The position numbers were made by a program, and so were the translations under genes. Under the pieces are notes generated by a model. That model saw only the letters and a list, made by a program, of their open reading frames with translations, had not been told where the DNA came from and made no database searches. This document shows positions 41,669-52,773 of a stretch of DNA of 64,000 nt, in pieces (the stretch's first letter is position 1; every line of letters begins with the position of its first letter). This DNA comes from Malachius bipustulatus. Lineage: Eukaryota; Arthropoda; Insecta; Coleoptera; Melyridae. The stretch spans positions 19,403,144 through 19,467,143 of the forward strand of contig OU342634.1 in assembly GCA_910589415.1 (NCBI GenBank), read 5' to 3'.

Positions 41669-42391
41669 TGAAATGGATCGCACCTAGGTAGGAGTATAAG
41701 GAAATTATTTCCTTCGCCTCATTAAATCAGCCCAAAATCGAAAAAGGCAAACAGTGCAAAAATTATGTTAGGAAATTAAATACAGCTACGCGCCATTGCA
41801 TCAATAGAAACAATTCCTGCCTGCACATTAAATATTCATAAACAGAAATGTTCTCGCTCTGGTAAAAAGCCAGCCTCTAAAACGACCGAGCTAGGGTAGC
41901 AACGCACCAGCACCGAATATTGCCGCAGGGTATTGGAAGGACATTCCCTAGCTGCGTGAACGAGATACCGACCGCCGGCCGGGTGGAAAGATTTGTAAAG
42001 TAAACAATAACACCTCGCATACACAATAGAAACTCATTAGGTATCCTGCCCACGATAATGAAATTTACACGTATTGATAGGGAGAATTAAGATATGACAG
42101 CCGCCGAAAGTTCATTACGCTACATAGACAACAAGTAGGTGAAAAGACGCTATGAAGTATAAGCAGGAGAATAATTAGTAAGTCGACACAATGAAAAGTA
42201 CCTAAACGCGTTGACCGATTTGAAGGAAAATTTAGATAGTGCAGGTTTCGGACAAATTAGTGAGGTAGCCGCGAGGTCAACTCGCCAAATCTCAAGACAA
42301 TTGAGATACGATTAAGGACTAAATCACAGAATGAGAGCAGTGTCGATAAGGTTCATTATTGCGCGGTGTTTAGAAAGCGGGCGACTGCTTC

Positions 42392-42428
42392 TATAAAAGC
42401 AGACGTCTTCCAGCAACTCGCTCTCAGA
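42392..42428 (+). promoter_or_regulatory. LTR core promoter (5' copy)
   Basis: TATAAAA at 42392 with a plausible initiator CTCAGATC about 30 bp downstream. The same sequence is at 46175-46211 in the 3' LTR. Confidence 0.6.
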
Positions 42429-42456
42429 TCAATTTTGACTTCCTAACCCTTTATAC

Positions 42457-42688
42457 GGTACCCAGAGATGGCATATTGTGGACTCCGGGATACCTAATCC
42501 TTATCTATACCCGAAAATTCGACTAGAGATGGCATTTAGTGGACTCCGGTCGAATTTCCTTTATCTACCTTGGAAAAATTCCAGTTGAAAACCCGAAAAG
42601 GGTAGAACAATCGTTTCACGACAATTTCTAATCACAATTCTAATAAAACTCGGCTAGAGATGGCATTTAGTGGACTCCGGTCGAGTTT
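42457..42688 (+). ncRNA. Hairpin set I: three hairpins with a conserved 23-25-nt loop
   Basis: Loop core AGAGATGGCATTTAGTGGAC followed by TCC is presented three times. Stems: GGTACCC/GGGATACC (42457-42463, 42487-42494, one bulge), AAATTCGAC/GTCGAATTT (42515-42523, 42549-42557), AAACTCGGC/GTCGAGTTT (42646-42654, 42680-42688). Between hairpins 2 and 3 a T-A pair becomes C-G and an A-U becomes G-U. Each is followed by a CTTTATCTA-like stretch. Repeated at 46240-46471. Confidence 0.7.
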
Positions 42689-44439
42689 CCTTTACCTATC
42701 CCGGGAAATCCCAGTGAAACATACTTCATTCGCATCTCGAACTCAATATTCGCAGTTGGCAACTTCTCTTCGAACCAATTCACTAGTAGATGGCAAAGCG
42801 CCTATCCTGAAGGAATTTCCTTCACAAATTAGGGAAAACCCATTGAGAAAATAGTTAGGGAAGATCTCTCTTCGAAACAAAATCCACGTCAATAAATAAT
42901 TAAACAGATTCGCCAAATTCACGAATGCAGGTCCCATTTTAAATCAGACCCAATAATCAACTAGGTATTAGGCGGCACCACAATAGGTACCTACGCAATT
43001 ACGTCAATAATTAGAAATAAACCAAGTTAGGCAGGAAACAGGAATAAATAATTACATATTCACGCAAAGGAAATTGAGATAGAGCTAGGAGCGAAAATAG
43101 ACCCAGATCAGAAATTAATAATCTGTAAACAAAACGGCCCATGATTCAATCATCCTATTCTTCGAAGAGTCCGAGTTTTTAAACAGCGCAGATGGTTAGG
43201 CAGGAAGCAGTCCCTTTAAAAACGATTTAGAAAGTGAAAGGAGTTTCTCGCCATTATATGACACCATAAATAAAGATCACATAGCAGAGCACCCCCGGTT
43301 AGCACAGGTCCAGATAGAACAGGGCAGCGTTGTCAGATGTAGCATCCGCTGCTTCACAAATATTATCAGGAAATACAATTCCATTACAACCCCAATTAGG
43401 AGTTAAAGTAGGTAATCAATTAAAACCCGGGGGAGGCATTCACCTCGATGTCCAGGTGAAGACCTCCGTTGTACCGGAAAGTGAAAATCGTTAGAACGCA
43501 ACGGGGTAAAAAGCACCCGCAGTTGTAGGTATAGGCAAATCAACAAATAGGAATTCAAAGCAACCAAAAACAAATTAGTCTCGAGTATGTGAAAAGCCAT
43601 TCAAAATCAATCAAAACCAAAACTCCTTTAGCACATCATACGAATGTCAACTCCATTCAAAATTTAAAAACAAACTCCGCAGAAAATTGCTATAAAATGT
43701 TATTGCCAGTCTGGACTGAGTTATCTGCTTTCTACACAGGTGTTAGGGGTAAAAACCTGGACCACGGTGAAATCGATGGTTGGTCTCGATTATAGAACCC
43801 ACCGGCTCCAATATAGGTACTCATAAAAATTCCAGCATTCAATTATTACCCAGGCAAGCCCACGGGAACCCTGAGGAATAATTATAGAATAGCGGCCTAG
43901 TTTGGTCAGTTGGTCATCACATTTAAAATAGCAAAACAAAACTGCGAATCGCAGAAAACGTCGTATTCGAAATGATAAGGTATATTGACTCATCGCCTTA
44001 CGAGGCCAGGTAGAACAAAAAGGTAGCCGCAGGGCAAATAGGTATTGACGGTCCAAAAGTGGCCAAATAAAGGTAGCCCAAAGAGGCAAAACGACAACAC
44101 AACAAATAAACAAAATGAGTTGAAACCACTATCATGAGTATGACGTTAATTCAGGAAAACCGCTTTCAAAAGAAAAGCAAATTGGAAAGAAATTCGTATA
44201 ATGTTTAAAGAGGAGGTAGAAATCAAACAAACATGGCAACACTGCTCTCGACATCCAAGCCAAGTTAGAGTCTCAACCAACAAGCGATCATAAAAGTAGG
44301 ATGGAGTGTGCCTGTGTATCAGGTTAAAGCCTACAACAATAAACGCTCATAAAAATTCCCAAACGAAAGGAAGAGCGAGTCAACGAATAAAGCTCATTAA
44401 AATACAAAATGAGAATTCAATAATCATCGAATAGGTAAT

Positions 44440-44816
44440 GAGTCAGACATTTCCGCAATATCCCGGATCGTCTGAAACCCAAAGTGGTTGTCTTCTTTAA
44501 TTAATTCAAGCAGTTGCTTGAAGTGAGATCAAAGAAAATAGAAAAAGGAAAATAGGCAAAGAAAATCGTCGAATAGGTAATGAGTCAGACATTTCCGCAA
44601 TATCCCGGATCGTCTGAAAACCAAATGTGTGTATTCTTTAATTAATTCAAGCCGTTGCTTGAAGTGAGATCAAAGAAACTAGAAAAAGGAAATTAGGCAA
44701 GGAAAATCGTTGAATAGTTAAACACACGGACATTTCCGCATATACCGGATAGTCTGTAACCGAAACAAAAGCGAAAACGAAATAATAAGACATTCCCGCA
44801 TATACCGGGTAGTCTG
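44440..44816 (+). ncRNA. Hairpin set II: four tandem stem-loops
   Basis: Repeats start at 44444, 44586, 44727 and 44788. Outer stem CAGAC/GTCTG (CGGAC in repeat 3, with a G-U pair; AGAC/GTCT in repeat 4). Inner stem TCCG/CGGA in repeats 1-3, CCCG/CGGG in repeat 4, a compensatory change. Repeated at 48223-48599 in the 3' LTR. Confidence 0.7.
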
Positions 44817-45296
44817 TAAACGGAACAGAAAACAAAAAGAAAGCACAGGTGTGCAAAAGAGTGGAATCCGAAATGGATTATAGTTTGAAAGATGGATGAA
44901 AGGGATCCCTCTTCGCTTTCCATTTTCTTTTGTACTCTCTATGCAAAAACACAGCCCATCTCGCCATTCACCATTTTACACCCTTGCAAACGAATTCTCT
45001 CGCTCATCACTCGCTTTTAAAACCTCTGATAGAAAGCCCACAGTTAACAACGAGTCCCAGTTAAATTCCCCGCTTTTCCGACAAAAGAAAAATCCCAGTA
45101 GGTTCTTTGCGCATCCGTTTCGGTCATAGTAATCCTGGCATACCTCAATCAAAGAGCAGGGGTGACTACGGTAAAAACTAGGTAAACACAACGTAGGAAA
45201 ACACAGCGGTCCTATTAGGAGAAATTACGGAAATTAGACGATCACACACGGGGGCTTTTCGCTACAGATCCTGAGGCCCGGGGACACTTCGTTACA

Positions 45297-45451
45297 TTGG
45301 TGCCAGCGACCAGGATGGAGGGCTAATACGCGGGAATAAATTGGCCGAGAAGGAAAACCCAAAACCAAAAACACGAAAACCAAGTAGGAGAGTTAGGGGG
45401 CGTCTTCCGTCTATCAGGGTACCCTCTGATAGCCTGAAGACGAGGGGGCGG
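45297..45451 (+). other. Interior of the giant-LTR element (PBS, hairpin, PPT)
   Basis: TTGGTGCCAGCGACCAGG at the left begins with the TGG expected opposite a tRNA CCA end; I do not assign the tRNA. At 45403-45445 is a long hairpin: CGTCTTC with GAAGACG outside, CTATCAG with CTGATAG inside. GACGAGGGGGCGG at the right is the polypurine tract. No ORF. Confidence 0.8.
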
Positions 45452-48400
45452 TGAAATGGATCGCACCTAGGTAGGAGTATAAGGAAATTATTTCCTTCGC
45501 CTCATTAAATCAGCCCAAAATCGAAAAAGGCAAACAGTGCAAAAATTATGTTAGGAAATTAAATACAGCTACGCGCCATTGCATCAATAGAAACAATTCC
45601 TGCCTGCACATTAAATATTCATAAACAGAAATGTTCTCGCTCTGGTAAAAAGCCAGCCTCTAAAACGACCGAGCTAGGGTAGCAACGCACCAGCACCGAA
45701 TATTGCCGCAGGGTATTGGAAGGACATTCCCTAGCTGCGTGAACGAGATACCGACCGCCGGCCGGGTGGAAAGATTTGTAAAGTAAACAATAACACCTCG
45801 CATACACAATAGAAACTCATTAGGTATCCTGCCCACGATAATGAAATTTACACGTATTGATAGGGAGAATTAAGATATGACAGCCGCCGAAAGTTCATTA
45901 CGCTACATAGACAACAAGTAGGTGAAAAGACGCTATGAAGTATAAGCAGGAGAATAATTAGTAAGTCGACACAATGAAAAGTACCTAAACGCGTTGACCG
46001 ATTTGAAGGAAAATTTAGATAGTGCAGGTTTCGGACAAATTAGTGAGGTAGCCGCGAGGTCAACTCGCCAAATCTCAAGACAATTGAGATACGATTAAGG
46101 ACTAAATCACAGAATGAGAGCAGTGTCGATAAGGTTCATTATTGCGCGGTGTTTAGAAAGCGGGCGACTGCTTCTATAAAAGCAGACGTCTTCCAGCAAC
46201 TCGCTCTCAGATCAATTTTGACTTCCTAACCCTTTATACGGTACCCAGAGATGGCATATTGTGGACTCCGGGATACCTAATCCTTATCTATACCCGAAAA
46301 TTCGACTAGAGATGGCATTTAGTGGACTCCGGTCGAATTTCCTTTATCTACCTTGGAAAAATTCCAGTTGAAAACCCGAAAAGGGTAGAACAATCGTTTC
46401 ACGACAATTTCTAATCACAATTCTAATAAAACTCGGCTAGAGATGGCATTTAGTGGACTCCGGTCGAGTTTCCTTTACCTATCCCGGGAAATCCCAGTGA
46501 AACATACTTCATTCGCATCTCGAACTCAATATTCGCAGTTGGCAACTTCTCTTCGAACCAATTCACTAGTAGATGGCAAAGCGCCTATCCTGAAGGAATT
46601 TCCTTCACAAATTAGGGAAAACCCATTGAGAAAATAGTTAGGGAAGATCTCTCTTCGAAACAAAATCCACGTCAATAAATAATTAAACAGATTCGCCAAA
46701 TTCACGAATGCAGGTCCCATTTTAAATCAGACCCAATAATCAACTAGGTATTAGGCGGCACCACAATAGGTACCTACGCAATTACGTCAATAATTAGAAA
46801 TAAACCAAGTTAGGCAGGAAACAGGAATAAATAATTACATATTCACGCAAAGGAAATTGAGATAGAGCTAGGAGCGAAAATAGACCCAGATCAGAAATTA
46901 ATAATCTGTAAACAAAACGGCCCATGATTCAATCATCCTATTCTTCGAAGAGTCCGAGTTTTTAAACAGCGCAGATGGTTAGGCAGGAAGCAGTCCCTTT
47001 AAAAACGATTTAGAAAGTGAAAGGAGTTTCTCGCCATTATATGACACCATAAATAAAGATCACATAGCAGAGCACCCCCGGTTAGCACAGGTCCAGATAG
47101 AACAGGGCAGCGTTGTCAGATGTAGCATCCGCTGCTTCACAAATATTATCAGGAAATACAATTCCATTACAACCCCAATTAGGAGTTAAAGTAGGTAATC
47201 AATTAAAACCCGGGGGAGGCATTCACCTCGATGTCCAGGTGAAGACCTCCGTTGTACCGGAAAGTGAAAATCGTTAGAACGCAACGGGGTAAAAAGCACC
47301 CGCAGTTGTAGGTATAGGCAAATCAACAAATAGGAATTCAAAGCAACCAAAAACAAATTAGTCTCGAGTATGTGAAAAGCCATTCAAAATCAATCAAAAC
47401 CAAAACTCCTTTAGCACATCATACGAATGTCAACTCCATTCAAAATTTAAAAACAAACTCCGCAGAAAATTGCTATAAAATGTTATTGCCAGTCTGGACT
47501 GAGTTATCTGCTTTCTACACAGGTGTTAGGGGTAAAAACCTGGACCACGGTGAAATCGATGGTTGGTCTCGATTATAGAACCCACCGGCTCCAATATAGG
47601 TACTCATAAAAATTCCAGCATTCAATTATTACCCAGGCAAGCCCACGGGAACCCTGAGGAATAATTATAGAATAGCGGCCTAGTTTGGTCAGTTGGTCAT
47701 CACATTTAAAATAGCAAAACAAAACTGCGAATCGCAGAAAACGTCGTATTCGAAATGATAAGGTATATTGACTCATCGCCTTACGAGGCCAGGTAGAACA
47801 AAAAGGTAGCCGCAGGGCAAATAGGTATTGACGGTCCAAAAGTGGCCAAATAAAGGTAGCCCAAAGAGGCAAAACGACAACACAACAAATAAACAAAATG
47901 AGTTGAAACCACTATCATGAGTATGACGTTAATTCAGGAAAACCGCTTTCAAAAGAAAAGCAAATTGGAAAGAAATTCGTATAATGTTTAAAGAGGAGGT
48001 AGAAATCAAACAAACATGGCAACACTGCTCTCGACATCCAAGCCAAGTTAGAGTCTCAACCAACAAGCGATCATAAAAGTAGGATGGAGTGTGCCTGTGT
48101 ATCAGGTTAAAGCCTACAACAATAAACGCTCATAAAAATTCCCAAACGAAAGGAAGAGCGAGTCAACGAATAAAGCTCATTAAAATACAAAATGAGAATT
48201 CAATAATCATCGAATAGGTAATGAGTCAGACATTTCCGCAATATCCCGGATCGTCTGAAACCCAAAGTGGTTGTCTTCTTTAATTAATTCAAGCAGTTGC
48301 TTGAAGTGAGATCAAAGAAAATAGAAAAAGGAAAATAGGCAAAGAAAATCGTCGAATAGGTAATGAGTCAGACATTTCCGCAATATCCCGGATCGTCTGA

Positions 48401-49077
48401 AAACCAAATGTGTGTATTCTTTAATTAATTCAAGCCGTTGCTTGAAGTGAGATCAAAGAAACTAGAAAAAGGAAATTAGGCAAGGAAAATCGTTGAATAG
48501 TTAAACACACGGACATTTCCGCATATACCGGATAGTCTGTAACCGAAACAAAAGCGAAAACGAAATAATAAGACATTCCCGCATATACCGGGTAGTCTGT
48601 AAACGGAACAGAAAACAAAAAGAAAGCACAGGTGTGCAAAAGAGTGGAATCCGAAATGGATTATAGTTTGAAAGATGGATGAAAGGGATCCCTCTTCGCT
48701 TTCCATTTTCTTTTGTACTCTCTATGCAAAAACACAGCCCATCTCGCCATTCACCATTTTACACCCTTGCAAACGAATTCTCTCGCTCATCACTCGCTTT
48801 TAAAACCTCTGATAGAAAGCCCACAGTTAACAACGAGTCCCAGTTAAATTCCCCGCTTTTCCGACAAAAGAAAAATCCCAGTAGGTTCTTTGCGCATCCG
48901 TTTCGGTCATAGTAATCCTGGCATACCTCAATCAAAGAGCAGGGGTGACTACGGTAAAAACTAGGTAAACACAACGTAGGAAAACACAGCGGTCCTATTA
49001 GGAGAAATTACGGAAACTAGACGATCACACGGTGGCTTTTCGCTACAGACCATCGGGCCGGGGGTCTGTGCGTTACA
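45452..49077 (+). repeat. 3' LTR (3.6 kb)
   Basis: Identical to the 5' LTR wherever I compared them, except the last about 70 bp (from 49015), where many positions differ although both end CGTTACA. Carries the second copies of promoter and hairpin sets. Confidence 0.9.
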
Positions 49078-49636
49078 AAATGCAGTTATTCCGTCCAGCG
49101 ATATTGTGGATATACGGTAAATTTTTTAAAGAAAATTTCTCATCCTTTTAAACAGCAAATAAATGCAAATAGCTGACTGTGACCATAACTGGATTATTTA
49201 TGTAAAAAGTATCTTTAAACTTAGTTTTCAGTTTAAAAAATCCAGTTTCTCTATTATTATAATCACACACGTTATAAAGCTACAGAGTTGTTAAATTAAA
49301 ATTATTATAAAACAAAAAATTAAAACTATAAATAATATTATCATATCAGTCAAATTAGTAAATATTACCATTCATTTATGATATTATAATCTTTCAACTT
49401 GCATAATTAGTCTTTTCATTTTATCTTAACATGCAAATTAGCAGCAAGTGTCCACTTCTTTTCTTTCCTAGATCATTCTTAGAAACCATAGATATAAATT
49501 ACCAAACTTTTACAGTTGATAATAGTATTAGTATAGATACAATAATAATTGTATGATAATGTTTGTATGAATGTTGTTGATTTCTACTTCTCATACTTAG
49601 ATGTGGTTTTAGAAATTTGTAAAGTATTGATTAAAT
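49078..49636. other. Unannotated AT-rich stretch
   Basis: No coding motif or repeat arm recognised. Confidence 0.4.
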
Positions 49637-50033
49637 ATACAGGTTGTCCCAATATTCCATGGACATGGAGCAACCACAGATTACTGAGGAAAAAAAAGTC
49701 GCTCGGACCAAGCTTATCTCATCTATACAAAAATGCTTTGTTTGTCCGTTAGAGGGCTTCAAAGTCTTTTGAAAATTTTAGTTTTTTTCGAAATAGCTCA
49801 AAGTCGGCTGATTCCAATTCGATGAAATTTGGTAGATAAATTTCTTATTAAAAATCATCCCAGGAAGGAATGAAACTACCCATACCCTCCATTAAAATCG
49901 ATCGTAATTATTGATAGGGTAGCAGGAACGCTCTTAATTTTTTTTTGTTTGAAAGATACATCGTTTTAGCCCATTTGCGGTCTCCTACAAAAAGCTGTAT
50001 CTTTCCGAGGTGCTATGTGATAATAGTTATTTA

Positions 50034-50840
50034 TGCAACAAGTGCATAAAGTGGTACTTTTTTTCACGACTGGGAAGTTTGAGGCGAATGCGGCAATCCC
50101 AGAAGTGAAAAAAAGGCACTTTATGCATATGTTGAATACAAAATTTTATCTACGAGTGACTTAAATTAGAACGAAAAGTTGTTATTATAAAAAAAAAATT
50201 TCCAATGCATTCATATCTTATGTAAGTGTTTCTTTGAAGCTATTAACGTTTTTTTTCATCACGTCAGTTCATAAAGGTGGCATATTGTTTAATATACGCT
50301 TCTTTAGATTTTTGAGGTAGTTACCTAACAGATTTTGTGCAGCCATATTTGATTGAAAAATAATTTCTTCTGGGGTAGAAGATATTTCATTCATTGAATC
50401 ATCTACAATGGTATCCATTTTAGGTATAATAATTAAACGACACAAAACACAAAATATTAATTGTGCATAGATATGGCGCTCTGCTAATAAACTACGACGG
50501 TTCTCTAGTACTCTAGTATAGGTGCATGGTGTCAACAAGCCGAGCACGGAGCAACACAAGTATTAGGAGCGGTTGGCGTCGGGATGCAATAATGTAATCC
50601 AGCGATCAGCGTCTCGTGTATCAGCGATCGCGTAATCGAGCCGCTCCGCTGACTAGAACTTGTACTGTACTTGGTTCGTCACTTCGTCGTGCAGTAACTT
50701 GTCAGATTTAGCGTTAAATAATGAACCGCTACGGCACTTTATTTCACCCGAAATACTTTAGTTCACTCTTCAAGATAATCATACATTTTATGAACTAAGA
50801 AACGTCTAAAAAAGTGCATTTTATGAATCACTCGTAGATA
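50034..50840. mobile_element. Insertion inside fold-back 5, with GATAA flanks
   Basis: Comparison with the right arm shows extra sequence between two GATAA copies (about 50029-50033 and 50836-50840). It contains a hairpin at its left (CATAAAGTG... against CACTTTATG, 50052-50127), TTTTATCTACGAGTGA at about 50143 mirrored at its right end, and a minus-strand coding scrap. Confidence 0.55.
50269..50559 (-). pseudogene. Short minus-strand ORF, possible N-terminus of a recombinase-like gene
   Basis: The frame from an internal ATG reads MDTIVDDSMNEISSTPEEII then FQSNMAAQNLL. The acidic start plus A-x-x-N-L-L resembles the N-termini I have seen on arthropod tyrosine-recombinase-like (Crypton-type) proteins, but no catalytic part follows. 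Function not established. Confidence 0.25.
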
Positions 50841-51479
50841 AAATAAATTAGTCGATGATAACTAAATTTTTATTTCATTCTTTTAATTTGAAATCAAATT
50901 TTCAATTGTCAGGTGATTATTTGATCTAATCTCATAAAAGATATGGGCGCCGGTTTGGACCCTACAAAGTTCCATCCTGCGCAAAAAATTTATTTGAACT
51001 CTTCTTAGAACCTCGTCGTTTTGCAAACTGTTTACTGCGTTTGAAAAAAAAACATTTGCAAACACCTGAAAAAAAAACCGAACCATATTATTAAACATCT
51101 TTTATGAGTTTAGATAAAATAATCACCTGACAATGGCAAATTTGATTACAAATTAAAAGAATGAAATAAAATTTTGGTTAGTTACCATCGACTAATTTAT
51201 TTTATCACATAGCACCTCGGAAAGATAGAGATTTTTGTAGGAGACCAACAATGGGTTAAAACGATGTATCTTTCAAACAAAAAAACATGAACAGCGTTCC
51301 TGCTAGTAGTTTCATCCCTTCCTGGGTTATTTCCGTCAAATTATCATGTACATCAGAAATTAGTACTTCTAATAAGAATCAGCCGACTTTTGGGCTATTT
51401 TAAAAAAACTAAAATTTTCAAAAGACTTTGAAGCCCTCTAAGCTAACGGACAAACGAAGCATTTTGGTATACACCGTGT

Positions 51480-52655
51480 TTTATATTAAGTCGGCACTAT
51501 TGCTAACTTCGTTATTATTTAACCTAGAAAGTCGGTTAAATTAGCAAACTAGTAGTATTTTTTCTCCTGAATAAAATGGCGAAAACAGAAAAACAATTGA
51601 ACATCGCGTTTTTGAGATATTTAAAAAAATGTAACTTTTTTAATGGAACACCCTATATATTTTTGAATGGATCGGTTGCAAATTTTTTTTAAAGGAAAAA
51701 GTCTTTATGCACTATGATCCTAAAATAATAAATTCATTAATTATTCATTATTTTATTACTCCCAAAGTAGGCTGCGACAATTAATGTAATTTAGTGTACC
51801 TACCTACGTAATGTAAGGTAAAAAAATATATCGTCCTCAATAGTGTATTTTTCAATAAAAAAAATACACAAAAAAGGAGTTGTTATATTGAAAAGGATTT
51901 AATTTTAAATAAACAAATAACAGAACTTGTCTGTGTTTTAAATTAAGTCGGCACTATTGCTAACTTCGTTATTATTTGAGATAGAAAGTCGGTTAAATTA
52001 GCAAACTAGTAGTATTTTTTCTCCTGAATAAAACGATGAAAACAGGAAAACAATTGAACATCGCGTTTTTGATATATTTAAAAAAATTGATATTTTTTAT
52101 GGAACACCCTGTATATTTTTAGATGGATCGGTTGCAAAAATTTTTTTAAAGGAAAAAGTCTCTATGCACTATGATCCTAAAAATAATAAAATTTTACACA
52201 CAAACAAGTTCTGTTATTTGTTTATGTAAAATTAAATCCTTTTCAAGGTAACAACTCTTATTTTTAGTGTATTTTTTTATTGAAAAATACACTATTGAGG
52301 ACGACATCATTTTTTTACCTTACATTACGTAGGTACACTAAATTACAATAATTGTCGCAGCCTACTTTGGGAGTAATAAAATAATAAATAATTAATGAAT
52401 TTATTATTTTAGGATCATAGTGTATAAAGACTTTTCCCTTTAAAAAAAATTTGCAACCGATCCATCTAAAAATATACAGGGTGTTCCATTAAAATAATTA
52501 CATTTTTTTAAATATCTCGAAAACACGATGTTCAATTGTTTTTCTGCTTTCGCTATTTTATTCAGCGGCAAAAATACTACTAGTTTGCTAATTTAACCGA
52601 CTTTCTAGGTTAAATAATAACGAAGTTAGCAATAGTGCCGACTTAATATAAAACA
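51480..52655. repeat. Three copies of a 0.45-kb unit, two direct and one inverted
   Basis: Copy A 51484-51925 and copy B (shorter) 51937-52195 are direct, both starting near AAGTCGGCACTATTGCTAAC. Copy C, about 52200-52655, is inverted and full length. Each has GGAACACCCTATA or GGAACACCCTGTATA inside. Confidence 0.85.
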
Positions 52656-52773
52656 CGGTGTAGAGATAAGTTTGGTCCGAGCACCTTTTTTTTTTACCTC
52701 AGTAATCTGTGGTTGCTCCATGTCCATGGAATTTTGGAACACCCTGTATAGCTTTAAGTATCAATCTACTAAC

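Larger units (their letters stand above)
41669..45296 (+). repeat. 5' LTR (3.6 kb)
   Basis: TGAAATGGATCG...CGTTACA. TATAAAA at 42392-42398 implies a start near 42420-42428 (CTCTCAGATC), so U3 is about 0.75 kb and R-U5 about 2.9 kb. Contains hairpin set I (42457-42688) and hairpin set II (44440-44816). Confidence 0.9.
41669..49077 (+). mobile_element. Giant-LTR retroelement with a 155-bp interior
   Basis: TSD AAAT (41665-41668 and 49078-49081). 5' LTR 41669-45296 (3628 bp), interior 45297-45451, 3' LTR 45452-49077 (3626 bp). The two LTRs are collinear at an offset of 3783 with no indel seen until the last 70 bp. The interior holds only a primer-binding site, a hairpin and a polypurine tract, so it codes for nothing. 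I recall 3.6-kb LTRs for the Tribolium gypsy-class element Woot; this may be a stripped relative. Small frames within the LTRs are repeated identically and are chance. Confidence 0.9.
49637..52750. repeat. Fold-back element 5, composite
   Basis: Outer arms 49637-49725 and about 52665-52750 (TATACAGGTTGTCCC; CACCCTGTATA). Inside are two adjacent structures: an inverted pair 49730-50033 with about 51190-51478 (around AAAGTCGGCTGATTC and AGCCGACTTT), and the 51480-52655 triple repeat. The inner arm pair is interrupted by an insertion at 50034-50840. Confidence 0.8.

Noticed and set aside
41836..48974. Small ORFs (60-107 codons) in the giant LTRs, present twice with identical translations
   Set aside because: Identity follows from LTR identity. 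None has a domain, many overlap on opposite strands, and one codes across the hairpin arrays.
41669..49077. Plain segmental tandem duplication of 3.8 kb
   Set aside because: TG...CA ends, a PBS right after the first copy, a PPT right before the second and a 4-bp target duplication identify an LTR pair.
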